The notes under the pieces are model-generated. The model was not told the origin of the DNA and did not search any database. It saw only the letters and a list, made by a program, of their open reading frames with translations. A stretch of 64,000 nt of DNA from Anticarsia gemmatalis. Taxonomy: Eukaryota; Arthropoda; Insecta; Lepidoptera; Erebidae. Made by a program: the position numbers and the translations under genes. Shown here piece after piece: positions 51,952 to 63,434 of the stretch (position 1 is the stretch's first letter; each line of letters begins with the position of its first letter). Location: NCBI RefSeq assembly GCF_050436995.1, contig NC_134775.1, forward strand, positions 4,317,124 to 4,381,123, in the 5' to 3' direction.

Positions 51952-54771
51952 CAAAACGGGACATGTCCTTTGGTACATCAAAACATACAAGGTTTATCCA
52001 GCAAGGAATTAGAAGTAGAATTGTTTTTACAAAAACATAATGTAGGTATTTTCTGTGTGACTGAGCATTGGCTACACACGGAACAAATAGCAATAAACAA
52101 TGAGTTTTATACAATTATTAGTGCGTATATTAGGAACAAAGCTAGACATGGTGGTTCACTGATTATGGTAGCTAACAGTATTAAATGTAAAGAACGTAGG
52201 GACGTAGTTAATTTGTCAATAGAACACACTGCTGAGGTTTCCTGTGTCGAGCTAGAGCGACACATAGTAGTTTGTATATATAGACCACCAAATAGTGAGT
52301 TAACTTTATTTGAGTCGATAATGGAGGACATATTAAAACGTTTAAGTATAAGCAACAAGTATGTAGTAGTGTGTGGTGATTCTAATGTAAATTTACTTGA
52401 GCAATCATCGACTAGTACGAGACTTAAGTCATTATTTAAATCATTTAATTTCGTTTTTTTATTTAATGAGCCCACTAGAATCACTGCACATTCTGCTACA
52501 TGCTTGGACAATATAATCTGCAACTGCGAATGCTTAGGTAGGGAAATCTTAAGCGAATTAACATCGGACCATTGTGGACAGAAGGCTATATTTCCTGTTA
52601 GGGTAGATAATAGGTTAAAGAAAATTACTTCTAGGCCTATTACTAGGGATCGTTTAGTATTATTTAATAGTGAGATAGCTAATGCTATGACGAAGTTAGA
52701 CGATACCGAAGAACACCCGGATAACCTTTACACATCGTTATTCAACATTATTGAATCCAAGTTCAAAACTATCTTCAAAGAGAAAACCATACTAGATAAC
52801 AATAGGAAACTCAAATTTTGCGATTGGGCGACAGCAGGTATTTATAAAAGTAGAGCTAGGTTGTATGAGCTTTATTCCATGAAACAGTTCAATTTTAATC
52901 CTAAATTTCTTCAATACGTTAGGAACTATTGAAAAATTTTTAAGGGAACTTGTGTTGCTGCTAAATCCTTACACTTAAGCAACAAAATTAAAAGTTCAGA
53001 CAATACGATCAAAACCACATGGAATATCATTAACAACGAAACAGGTCGTGCTATCCAGCGCGAAAATAATTTTGAACTCAAAGTAAATGACACGATTATC
53101 ACCAACAACTTAGAGGTTGCTCAGACGTTCAATACTTTCTTCGCTGATATTCCCACAGCTACAACTAGCTCCTTGAATTCCTGTCCTGCCAAGGCAGAAT
53201 GTTTACTTCGAAATAGTGTAGAAGAGTGTGGTAGTGTTTTTTTCTTCAAACATATCAACTCTAATGATGTAGTTAAGGCTTTTAGGTCGCTCAACTCCAA
53301 AAAAACACCTGACCTCTGGGGCATCTCTGTTAAATTAGTAGAAAGTATCATCCTGGAAATAGCCCCCCATTTGGCTTTAATATTTAATAGGTGCGTAGAT
53401 GCTGGTGTGTTTCCGGACTTAATGAAACACAGTAAAGTAGTACCACTCTTTAAGAAGGGATCTAAGAGTGAGCCCAGCAATTTCAGGCCCATTTCCATCT
53501 TGCCTGCGGTTAGCAAAATCTTCGAAAAGGTCATCTTAGAGCAGCTCGAAAGTCACTTCAACTCGAATCAGCTATTTCATGGTAAACAGTATGGTTTCAC
53601 AAAGGGTAGGTCAACAATCGATGCAGGTATTTCGCTCGTCAAGCATATCTATGATGCTTGGGAGACATCCCAGGACGCCATTGGGGTGTTCTGCGATCTC
53701 TCCAAAGCATTTGACTGTGTCCAACATAATACGCTCCTTAGGAAACTAAACCACTATGGAATTAGGGATACAGCGCTCGATTTACTTGCGTCATATTTGA
53801 GTAATAGGATTCAACGAGTAGATATCAATGGTGTAAGGTCTTAAGGTTCAGCTGTTTCTCTCAGCGTGCATGAGGGTTCGATACTCGGTCCGTTTCTTTT
53901 TCTCGTATATATAAACGATCTCCCCTTGCAGGTGCAGGACTTATGTGATATTATATTATTTACAGATGACACTTCACTCATTTTTAAAGTAGATCGTTCG
54001 AAGTCTTGTTTTATTGATATCAATAGTATTCTTGAACAGGTCCACAACTGGTTCACTTGTAATAATCTGTTATTAAATTCTAACAAGACTAAGTGCATTA
54101 GGTTCACTATGCCCAACGCGAGGAATTTAGGTACTAACATAGTCGTAAATGGGCAAACTATCGATTTGGTAGATTCCGCAACTTTTTTAGGTATCAGTCT
54201 GGATAGCAAGCTCCAATGGGGCACTCAAATAGCGCATCTCTCGGGGAGACTCAGCTCCGCCGCGTACGCAATCAGAAAAGTAAGACAGTTTGCTGGTGTG
54301 GATGCGGCAAGACTGGTATACTTTAGTTATTTTCACAGCGTCATGTCTTACGGTATATTACTGTGGGGTAAGGCTGCTGATATAGATGTTATTTTTGTCC
54401 TTCAAAAAAGAGCTATTCGCGCAATTTATAGTTTAGGAGCGCGAGACTCCTTGAGAGAGCTTTTTGGGCAGATAGGGATACTGACGGTGTCATCACAGTA
54501 TGTGCTTGCAAACTTGTTGTATATAAAACAAAATTTAGGGACTTTCGCAACAAATAGCGATAGACACAATTACAACACTAGAAACAGACACAAATTAGTA
54601 GGTCCCCATCATCGTTTACACAAGGTGCACAATTCGTTTGTAGGTCTCGGCATTCGTTTCTTCAACAAGCTTCCCAAGCACATCATGGATTTACCCCTGC
54701 CAAAATTCAAAGTTGCTGTTAAGGAACATCTCGTTAGGAAAGCTCTTGGGATTAGTCGCTCGCTTGATTAG
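51952..54771 (+). pseudogene. LINE ORF2, endonuclease plus reverse transcriptase, two nonsense codons
   Basis: One continuous frame. Endonuclease motifs: VTEHWL (Glu), NKARHGGSL, CIYRPPNSE, VVCGDSNVN (Asp/Asn) and SELTSDHCG (Asp-His). The linker is followed by reverse transcriptase with FRPISILPAV, FCDLSKAFDCV, EGSILGPFLFLVYINDL and ILFTDDTSL; the last reads FTDD where the truncated copy at 11934 has FADD. TGA at 52930-52932 and TAA at 53842-53844 interrupt it. The residues before EGSILG also differ (VHEGS for VPQGS), so the catalytic core is eroding. Would nick DNA and copy RNA at the nick. Confidence 0.92.
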
Positions 54772-55240
54772 GATTCTTTGCTATAAATTGTATAAACTCA
54801 GTAGCAGTAGGTCTAAATATTGTAAAATATGGGCAATTAATGATGCAAATAGGTGATGTTACGTACAATTTGATGTTAATCATAAAACTGTCACTTTTTT
54901 TTCTTTTATATTGTTCACAACCAATGTGCTCACTTGCTGCCTATATTCTTATTATCACATGCTAGTAGGTGCTCCCAACATACGGTATGATCAGAGACTA
55001 ATAAATAACCTAGCTATATTAATTTTCCTTAATTGACTTAATTATCGCTGATTGTTGGCAGCTCCTCGCATGATCAATTATTGTATCAACCACATTGTAA
55101 AACTTTGGCGATTGAAAAGAGTGGCCGAGAGTTTCTTGCCAGCTCTTCTCATAAGGCTCCACCCCCTTTCCGAGCTAGTGGTAGATTCAGTAATTGTAAC
55201 GACTATCATAAGTGTCAATATTTGACCTAAATGAATAAAT

Positions 55241-55923
55241 GATTTGATTTTGATTTTGATTTTGATTTTGATTTTGATTTTGATTTTGATTTTGATTTTG
55301 ATTTTGATTTTGATTTTGATTTTGATTTTGATTTTGATTTTGATTTTGATTTTGATTTTGATTTTGATTTTGATTTTGATTTTGATTTTGATTTTGATTT
55401 TGATTTTGATTTTGATTTTGATTTTGATTTTGATTTTGATTTTGATTTTGATTTTGATTTTGATTTTGATTTTGATTTTGATTTTGATTTTGATTTTGAT
55501 TTTGATTTTGATTTTGATTTTGATTTTGATTTTGATTTTGATTTTGATTTTGATTTTGATTTTGATTTTGATTTTGATTTTGATTTTGATTTTGATTTTG
55601 ATTTTGATTTTGATTTTGATTTTGATTTTGATTTTGATTTTGATTTTGATTTTGATTTTGATTTTGATTTTGATTTTGATTTTGATTTTGATTTTGATTT
55701 TGATTTTGATTTTGATTTTGATTTTGATTTTGATTTTGATTTTGATTTTGATTTTGATTTTGATTTTGATTTTGATTTTGATTTTGATTTTGATTTTGAT
55801 TTTGATTTTGATTTTGATTTTGATTTTGATTTTGATTTTGATTTTGATTTTGATTTTGATTTTGATTTTGATTTTGATTTTGATTTTGATTTTGATTTTG
55901 ATTTTGATTTTGATTTTGATTTT
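55241..55923 (+). repeat. (GATTTT)n array, about 113 copies
   Basis: An essentially pure hexanucleotide array at the 3' end of the LINE. The related LINE at 11399 has only about four units at the matching place. It produces spurious 300-residue IK/SK/IL-repeat frames on both strands. Confidence 0.97.
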
Positions 55924-56169
55924 GTTGCTGAGGAGTTCCGCACCTTCCGCGAACTTATGTTTGGTGTACTTGGGTTGCTTCGACAACAAATCAGTGAGTG
56001 TGCCCAGATGGTGGACTCCATGGAGACTAGGCACCGAAGAAAGGATCTTCTCTTCTTGGGGACCCCAAAGTCAGTAAAGGTCGACCCACAATACATCGCT
56101 TCGACTATACTCAATTCCAAGATGGGGTTGCCTGACATCTCAGCAGCCTTCATAAAAGTAGTAAGTAGT

Positions 56170-57330
56170 AGCATTATTGTTGTCGCAATGTTATTTGTCG
56201 GAACTGAGAAACCGTGTCGCGCTCCACAGTTTAGTTTTGTTTGGCTTCCTATCTTACGTAACACGTAGTTAACGTTTACCCTCTAAATTATATTTATCCA
56301 TACTCTATTTTTATTCATATTCTTTGTTCACTTTTTTTTTCGCACATGACGTAAATGACTGGTTTGAATGATTGTCAATATTTGTCAAGTGTCAACTGTC
56401 AATCTGACAACTTGACTCATACAATTTAGTTCGGAAACGTGTATTATATTTTTATTGTTTTTTTTCTGTTCCTGTTATCTTAGCTGGCGGGTGGTGCAGA
56501 GGTGCATTTTGCACCGTAGTATTTTTGTTCATCCTTTATAATAATTATTTAAATATATTTATTTATTATATTTTAATTTATTACTCATATTATATTGTTA
56601 TATGTATGTCGGGGCACGGTGTGTTGTGTGGGATTTGTATTCTGACATTTCACTTCTGATATCGAAAGCATATGGGGTACCTCGCTATCAGATTGGTCAG
56701 GCATGGCGAATAGTCCAAAATAATACGCACTAGACTTAGCTCACTGGTGTATTTGTCCATTACAATGATCACATTACAAAAATAGACTAGGATTCAACCG
56801 ATCTAGCTGGATGCAAGACAGAAACGCGGTGAGTTCGGTACAACGTGGCAACGACCGTTTTCCCTTGAGTTCCAATGTTGAATAATCTAACCTCACTGAC
56901 GTTCCAACCATCATACGTCAAAGTGACAGCTGTCGATTCACATGTCAGCCGTCATCTGCCTGTGCTGCCAACATTGTACCGACCACACCCAAGTGTAAAC
57001 ACTTGACGTTTCCGTTACATTAAATTATTTCTTAATACTTAATCAAATCAATTTAAGATAATTTTAATTAGATTGTTCGAAGATATAGCGCCTCGATGCT
57101 GGCGCTCCGACATGTATATGTCTGATGATGAAGCTTCTTTTTTTTCTGCTGACGATATTACTACATCCTCGAAGAATAGTTTTTGCTCTATAACAGGCAC
57201 GCTAGGAGACTTTGTACGTCGGACTTTTTTTTTTTTTGAAGAGTTTAGTCAAGGATGACTATAATACTCCATTGGACATTCTACATAAACTACTATTTAC
57301 ATAATTTCAATGTACAATACACATCTCATT
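56170..57330. other. Unassigned sequence
   Basis: AT-rich to 56460; GTGACAG/TGTCAA-type short repeats at 56370-56410 and 56920-56950. The last 250 bp is probably the 3' region of the minus-strand LINE. No gene recognised. Confidence 0.4.
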
Positions 57331-57744
57331 TTACTGACGCCGTCGCATACCAATTTTGACAATCTTATATAAGTATTTAGCTTGCTCGGAGAGTGGAAAA
57401 GCTAAAACAGAGTTACAAAAACTAAACTGCTTAAAGTCTATGGACTTATTTACCAAAATATTGTTCCTGATGTCTTCGTTCCGAACACATTCCATCATGC
57501 TATGCAAAACATCTTCTATCAACTTATTATTCCTTTCTGTAAGGACCTCTCGTCAAAATGTACCCGCCATAAGTCGCTACAATGCTTTTTAATCAAATTG
57601 AAGCAATCTGTGAAATAAGGTTGGATATCAATTTGTATACCATGAAATGACGCTTCCCTAGCTGCTCTGTCAACATGTTCGTTCTCAACTAGGCCAATAT
57701 GCGAAGGGATCCATTGAAGTATCACTTCTATTGATTTATTTTTT

Positions 57745-59085
57745 AATTTGTCAATGGTATTTTATTTATTTTTTTATTTATTTATTCCTTTATTTCAGGC
57801 AACTGAGGCCCATAGTAATACAATAAACAAAATACAACTTATAAATAGACTAATACATACAAAATACATATAACTTATTCTAAGTGACACGTGATCCAGG
57901 TGTCGCCTGACGCGTGGTGTCGGGTAGCCGTCCTCTGTACCGCCGGAACACAACACCTCTCGGCCAAAATTCCTCCTTCATGAAGGTCGACAGATGCTCA
58001 GTCGGCACTCTCACCACAAATGAGTTGAAATTCACATTGTGACAAGACTGCAACTGCTCGACCCTCAGTTTGAAATTGCTTTTCAGTTGGACGTACTCTA
58101 CAATGTTTTCGGCCTTTGTAGAGTAATGCAGGCGGGACACGTACAACAGCATCGCAGGCACGGCTGGACGCAGCAGATGGTTCGGTCCGGTCGGTGCAGT
58201 ACCGCACTGATTGCGACGAGCTGGCTTCCTCTTTTTCTTCTCCACCTTGATGAAGCCATCCTTTTCGCACGTAGCCTCGTTCTTTTTACCCTGATGCGGA
58301 TTGACGTCTGATCTCATAGTGATCTTCTTATCCCCTTTCTGTCGCCACTGTGGTGGTTGTCCAGCTGGTTGGTTGGCGGCAACTGCCGCGTAGGCATGTG
58401 TCGGTGTTGACGTAGCGGCACGTGTCACTACCTCGACCGATGTTGTTGGGGGGACGGGGCGGGCGGCGGGGCGCGGTGCGACGCAAGCAGTTTCGGCAGC
58501 TAGCGACGACTTAGGACTCGCCGCTTCCAAATTGCCGACGGATGCGTTTTGCGCCCCGCGACGTGTGTTGACGTTGGAGGTGTCGGGTGACTTACATGAC
58601 GAAACAGCGCCACGTAACTGCGCCACCTCCTCACGCAATTCACCGATGATGTTATTGGACACCTCCAGCATCGACTGCATCTCAGCCAGACTCGACTTTA
58701 AGAACGTGATGTCCTTTAACAGCCTGGTAACGTCGACGTGGTCGAATGTGACAGGTGGGAGTTTATGCAGCTCCTTCGCCACAAAGGTCGGCACGTCGTC
58801 CGGATCCATTACCTTCAGCAAAGCGATGATGTCTTGCACGCTCTTCTCCGTCCCATCTCTTCTGCGGGACGGCATCTGGTCCAGCTTGCCAAGGGACTGG
58901 TATAACAATCTCTTGCCGCTGCTGATGTCCTCTTCTTTGAAATTGGACTTGCAGATCTGCATCACGCTGACCTCGTCCATAGTGTCAATGGCATTTTGAA
59001 TAAATGCCAACAGCTCATTAGCTATAAGTTGAGTACTCATAGCCATGATCACGTGCAACGGCTACGGCCGCGCAACACCGAAAGT
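57745..59085 (-). mobile_element. ORF1-only retroelement (half-LINE)
   Basis: On the minus strand a short leader, one gene, then a 3' region ending GCCTCAGTTGCCTGAAATAAAGG and an A/T-rich (TAAA)n tail. That ending is shared by several lepidopteran retroposons. No reverse transcriptase follows, so the element depends on another LINE for movement. The exact ends and TSD were not resolved. Confidence 0.6.
57880..59046 (-). CDS. Retroelement ORF1-like protein (coiled coil plus RRM-like C-terminus)
   Basis: 388 residues from the ATG at 59046; an upstream non-ATG extension is not needed. Residues about 1-110 contain the conserved block DIIALLKVMDPDDVP and KLPPVTFDHVDVTRLLKDIT; a heptad-like stretch follows (FLKSSLAEMQSMLEVSNNII); the middle is proline/alanine/threonine-rich with a basic KKKRKPARR; the end has LLYVSRLHYSTKAENIVEYV and FWPRGVVFRRYRGRL, which I recognise from insect transposon ORF1 proteins. 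It is probably an RNA-binding chaperone that forms the RNP. The frame is intact, in contrast to the LINE it sits in. Confidence 0.65.
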   Translation of the reverse strand: MAMSTQLIANELLAFIQNAIDTMDEVSVMQICKSNFKEEDISSGKRLLYQSLGKLDQMPSRRRDGTEKSVQDIIALLKVMDPDDVPTFVAKELHKLPPVTFDHVDVTRLLKDITFLKSSLAEMQSMLEVSNNIIGELREEVAQLRGAVSSCKSPDTSNVNTRRGAQNASVGNLEAASPKSSLAAETACVAPRPAARPVPPTTSVEVVTRAATSTPTHAYAAVAANQPAGQPPQWRQKGDKKITMRSDVNPHQGKKNEATCEKDGFIKVEKKKRKPARRNQCGTAPTGPNHLLRPAVPAMLLYVSRLHYSTKAENIVEYVQLKSNFKLRVEQLQSCHNVNFNSFVVRVPTEHLSTFMKEEFWPRGVVFRRYRGRLPDTTRQATPGSRVT

Positions 59086-59828
59086 AAATAATATTCAGAG
59101 CCTACTAATGCACGTCCGTATTTGAGCGCGCATTGAACAAGGATAATGCTGTAGGCTATCGGAGTGCCTCTTAAACAAGAGGTACACCGAGCCAAGTGCT
59201 GAAGAGAACTTTTTGAATCGGTTAAAATCACGAATTTGTTAATGTATTCGATGGATTCTCTGTAAGACAGAGCTTCTAAGATTGCGATTAGTTCTATACT
59301 CATAATAGACATATTGTGGCAAAGGAGATCATCCATTTTGGGCCTTTTTTCAAAGTGCCGGCCAACAAAAAAAAGTGGCATGTATCGATAGAGCTATCCA
59401 TTTGAAGCAATAGTTAGTATGGCACGAAACCGGTAGGATCGCTTTGAACCGAGTTATACAGGTTTGAAGATTCATAATATTTAAACATTAATTCATTTCT
59501 GAAAGTGCTGTGAAACGTAAAATAATGATTGATTTTGCTAGAATTAACTATCTAAAGCAAACGACCACTCTGAAGTTGATTTAAGGTCGTAAGCACACGT
59601 ATCAACTCGGAAACGGGTCGTCACCGTATCAACTCGAGCTCATAAGTATTATTTGTATGTATGTAATTCCCTACTGTAACACACTTATCGGAATCGTTAT
59701 GAGATCGCCCCGGCTCACGACCATAGGAGTGGTTCGTATGCGCATTATGCATACACCAGCACCCACGGTGGAGTGCGGGGCTATGTGCAAATTCCGATAG
59801 ATTTGTGGGCATACCTTCTAAACCGCAA

Positions 59829-60161
59829 CATGGTTCCCTATAACAAGGGCCCTCATCACAAATCGTGCCCGAAGCACAAAATATTGTTCCACATGCCAAT
59901 GAGTCGGACATAACAACCCAACGGCAACGCTCTAGATGACCTCTTACCTAGACGATGGTTTGTTAGTTGCACACAACCGAGGGTGCGGCCCCTTAGGTGC
60001 GAGTTTGATTCCCCCGGAGCCTCAATGCGTCGCAACTGGACTGGTCACTGGCGACTAGCGCAAGGTCAGCGCATCCTCCCTTAGCGAACCCATCGGCATG
60101 TGGAACAATATTTTGTGCTTCGGGCACCATTTGTGATGAGGGCCCTTGTTATGAGGACACA
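59829..60161. mobile_element. 330-bp MITE inserted in the left arm
   Basis: Long imperfect TIRs (TAACAAGGGCCCTCATCACAAAT...CACATGCC) face each other. ACAT flanks the insertion on each side, and the right arm near 63485 has the uninterrupted sequence (CGCAACATGTCGCACCC). The centre has a B-box-like TTTGATTCC, which I do not consider a tRNA gene. Confidence 0.75.
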
Positions 60162-60585
60162 TCGCACCCTTAGAATTACAACGACGCAAATGCAAAATTT
60201 CGTTAAAATGACTTAAGTATAAAAAACACTTTAAAAAGTGCTTAACTATCGCAAAGAACATTGACTCTTTTATAATTACCATAAATGCCGCTAGATGGAA
60301 GTAGCGTCAACATCAAATTTAGCGAGACTTGAAAACAACAACGACTGATAGGTTAGTTACTCGCGGGGAGCGGGACGAGTGTGTTGCTTCATAGTGCTAC
60401 AACGACGCTAAGGTAATTAGGCCTTTTTTTTTTTTACTTTTATTAGAGGAACATTGACTCAAGTGTAACTTATGTCATTTTTTTCAAAAATACCTTCAAA
60501 CATTTATACGAACGATGACGCTTATTACAATTAGGTCATTGTTCTTTTAGATTCCATTATTTATTATGTTTTTAGGTTGAAACAA

Positions 60586-62836
60586 ATGGAGTCACGGGGT
60601 GCTAAATTAGTAAGATTGGCTAAGGATCCTTGTCGTACTGAGGAGAATGACTCTGTTATTCAAACAGTATCAAAAAAATCAGGTTCTAACATGCAAGAAG
60701 TTACGGATTCATTAATTTCATCTGATTCTGAGAAAGGTGACTTTTCTGGAACCAGTTCAGATGAATTTAGGCCATCGAATAACAAAGACAGTAGCAGTAG
60801 CGAAGCCAGTAGTTCGAGTAGTTCTTCTTCTTCTTCTAGTTCGGAAGATGAACAGGAAACCAATGTGTCTGCTCGTGATGCATCTATTGCAACTCACGAC
60901 TCAACGATTTCTGTGCCACCTGAACCAAAAAAGGCAAAAAAACGTACCAAAAATCCGAATAATTGGAAAAGAATACGTGCAAAGCAACTTAAAAATACCG
61001 GAAAAGAGTACCGTTCTAGTAAGTACATGAGCGGGAAAGCTATGGGGCCCCCATGTTCGCTTAAGTGCAGACTTGTTTGTGCCAGTAAATTTTCCGAAGA
61101 AGAAAGACAAGCTATTTTCAACAGTTATTGGGAATTAGGTGACTTACAGCGGCAAAGAGCGTATCTAAGTTCCTGCATTAAACCACTTAAAGTAGCATAC
61201 AGACGTATTAAGGTTGACGTCCAGAATAATCAACCTGCAAAGCCTAGAAACCCAAATACAGCATATTATTTTCTGTTGAATGGAATAGAAAAAAGAGTAT
61301 GTAAAATATTTCTGTTAAACACATTAGGCATAGCTGAAAGAACTCTTCGCACTGTGATTCACGCGAAAAATGAAAACCTGGGTGCTCCTCCTCAAGATAA
61401 AAGAGGGCACCATAAGAATCATTCTAATCTGCCGGAAGAAGTAAGACAATCTATAATAGATCATATTCAATCCATACCTAAAATTGAAAGCCATTATTTG
61501 AGAGCTAACACTAGCAGGGAATATGTTGATGGCGGCTTATCGGTATCAGAAATGCACAAAAACTATGAAGTCTTACGAAGGGAAAGTAATTTACCAACTG
61601 CACCATACGCTGCATATCTATACATATTCAATACACAGTTTAATATTGGGTTCTTTGTACCGAAAAAAGATCAGTGTGATCTTTGCGTTGGTTATAAAAA
61701 CGCACCCATGGAACTGAAACCGCAACTTGAGGCCGAATATAAGTCACACCTGGAAGAAAAAAGTTTAAGCCGTCTTGAAAAACAAAGCGATATGAATAAT
61801 AGTAATTTAGTTGTTGCCACCTATGATTTGCAAGCGGTATTGCCATGTCCTGTCGGAGATTCTTCAGCATTTTTTTACAAAACACGACTTAATTGTTATA
61901 ACTTTACGGTAAATTTCTATTATTATGCACACTTAAATTAATATTTATTTTTTAGTGATTCAACTCTTTTAATTACCAATATTTTTTTTAGGTGACCGAA
62001 GGGAAAAATGAACATACCACTTGTTATTTTTGGCATGAGGGTATGGGTCATAGGGGTGCCATTGAAATTGGATCCTGCGTTTATAAGTATTTGGAAGAAT
62101 TGGCTACAAAGCATCCTAATTGTGACGTTATTTTTTATTCAGACAATTGCTGTGGCCAGCAGAAAAACAAGAAAGTGACTCAGAAACTGCCTTACTTATC
62201 TAGTATCATTTTAAAGGTTCCTTAATGACTTCTTTTTTTTTCAGGTATATTTTTACGATGTATTTTTTTGCTGTGTCGAAGTTAAACATAAAATCTATAA
62301 CCCATAAATTTCTGATTCGCGGTCACACGCAAAACGAGGGGGATACCGCTCATTCTTTGATTGAAAAGTGCATTAAAAAGGAGAGGAAAACAAGTCCAAT
62401 TTATGTTCCGGATCAATACGTTAATGTAATAAGAAAAGTTAAAAAATCTGGAAACCCGTTTAAAGTGTTTGAAATGAATTACGACAGCTTTTTTGATCTG
62501 AAAGTATTAGCAGAGGAGTTAAACATAAATTTGTCTAAAAATGTTCATGGCGATCAAATTAAATTGAGCGAATTAAAAGTAGTCCAATTTACAAAGAATA
62601 AGAATACCTTCGAATATAAACTATCATATAAAACTGAAAACATGTTGCAAGCTAATATAATAGTACAAAGAAATTTACACACTAGCAGACCAACTAGATT
62701 GATTGATGAGGTTCACCTTAAGCCGGCATATAATTCTAAAATACCGATATCTGAACGCAAGAAACAAGATATGTTGCAATTAATTGAAAAGAATATAGTA
62801 CCTCATTACTATGCAGAATATTACAGGAACCTATAG
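60586..62836 (+). CDS. DDE-type transposase with SDNCxGQxKN motif
   Basis: ATG at 60586. The N-terminal 140 residues are acidic and serine-rich, followed by a basic block with NPNNWKRIRAKQLKNTGKEY and cysteines (C...C) that looks DNA-binding. A CDLC zinc-like pair (DQCDLCVGYKN) precedes the catalytic part: VATYDLQAVLPCP (candidate first Asp), FYSDNCCGQQKN (second Asp) and GHTQNEGDTAHSLIEK (Glu). An 83-bp intron is clear at 61909-61991 (GTAAAT...TTTTTTAG). A frame change lies at about 62215-62250; GTTCC...TTTCAG there is too short for a normal intron and does not keep phase, so it may be a lesion. I recognise this protein family from arthropod genomes but cannot assign a superfamily. Confidence 0.7.
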
Positions 62837-63434
62837 TTGCTTATTTTATTTTTTGATTTCATTCTTATGAGACTATCATGGCCTAGTTGATTGTTAAGTG
62901 ATTTTACAAGGACAAAATAATACTGATTATGAAGACTGATTGTTAATAGAAGACTGATTATGCTTAATAGTATAAAAAACATTGATTACTTTAACCTGTG
63001 TTTTATTTGCTTTCTTCAAAAAAGTTGCACCTATTTATCATTTTTCCTTTATAACTTGAAAGTTAATGTTTTCTGTTTGTTAGTTTCAAGTTATACGCTA
63101 ACTTTTAATATTGCCTTTTCCTTTTTTGGACATATTATTAAAATAATGATAAAAAATTATTTTTAATTTGATAAATGTTGTACCTTTACGTCATTGTTCG
63201 TCATATTTTTTTATTATTTTACATACATTTTAGTGGTACAATGACTTAACTGTAGGTGCTCTGCATTTTGAAAATAATTTAAAAATAAAACAACAAAATA
63301 ATTAGGTATTATATTTAATTAATATCAAAGTAATAATAACCAAGTACCAGTATTATGTTAACTTTTTATAAATATTGTGGATACAAAAGAGTTAATGAGT
63401 AAAATGTAAATTAAAAGTTTCAAATGCATTTTTC
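62837..63434. other. 3' region of the DDE transposon
   Basis: AT-rich, with polyadenylation-like signals near 63283. The short frame 62960-63166 is hydrophobic but has no family features. No gene. Confidence 0.5.

Larger units (their letters stand above)
50780..55923 (+). mobile_element. Near-full-length LINE (CR1/jockey-like) with long hexamer tail
   Basis: Begins TGTCATGTTCTCAGATAAG directly after host GTTG (50776-50779) and ends with the hexamer array before a second GTTG (55924-55927). Contains ORF1 (50784), ORF2 (about 51950-54771) and a 3' region (54772-55240) shared with the truncated copy at 11404-11933. The stretch 51300-51945 has no recognisable coding. Confidence 0.88.
50656..56160 (+). 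pseudogene. LINE ORF1 (gag-like) interrupted by a 5.1-kb LINE
   Basis: ATG at 50656 starts a helical protein (LEESFGKRVAELEAHLQTGA); the frame is cut after 50779 and picks up at 55928 with EEFRTFRELMFGVLGLLRQQ and VDSMETRHRRKDLLFLGTP. These segments belong together in ORF1 proteins of lepidopteran LINEs (coiled coil, then an RNA-binding region). GTTG occurs on both sides of the inserted LINE. The protein is lost after about 56155, where the sequence no longer looks coding. Confidence 0.75.
57331..59381 (-). pseudogene. LINE RNase H domain, split by an inserted ORF1 element
   Basis: The minus strand gives the N-terminal half of an RNase H domain at 59381-59100 (MSIELIAILEAL, Glu; FVILTDSKSSLQHL, Asp) and the C-terminal half at 57725-57331 (LQWIPSHIGLVENEHVDRAA, His and Asp), as in I/R1-type LINEs that encode RNase H after the reverse transcriptase. 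About 1.3 kb between them belongs to another retroelement. The upstream part of the LINE is missing to the right of 59381. Confidence 0.85.

Noticed and set aside
55078..56264. Open frames of about 280-345 residues made of IK, SK or IL repeats
   Set aside because: They are translations of the hexanucleotide array at the LINE 3' end in different frames; no biological protein.
58039..58999. Plus-strand frames opposite the ORF1-like gene
   Set aside because: Antisense shadows; the minus-strand protein has conserved family segments.
60055..60282. 75-residue cysteine/histidine-containing frame
   Set aside because: Falls within the MITE and the transposon arm and is mirrored elsewhere as non-coding sequence.
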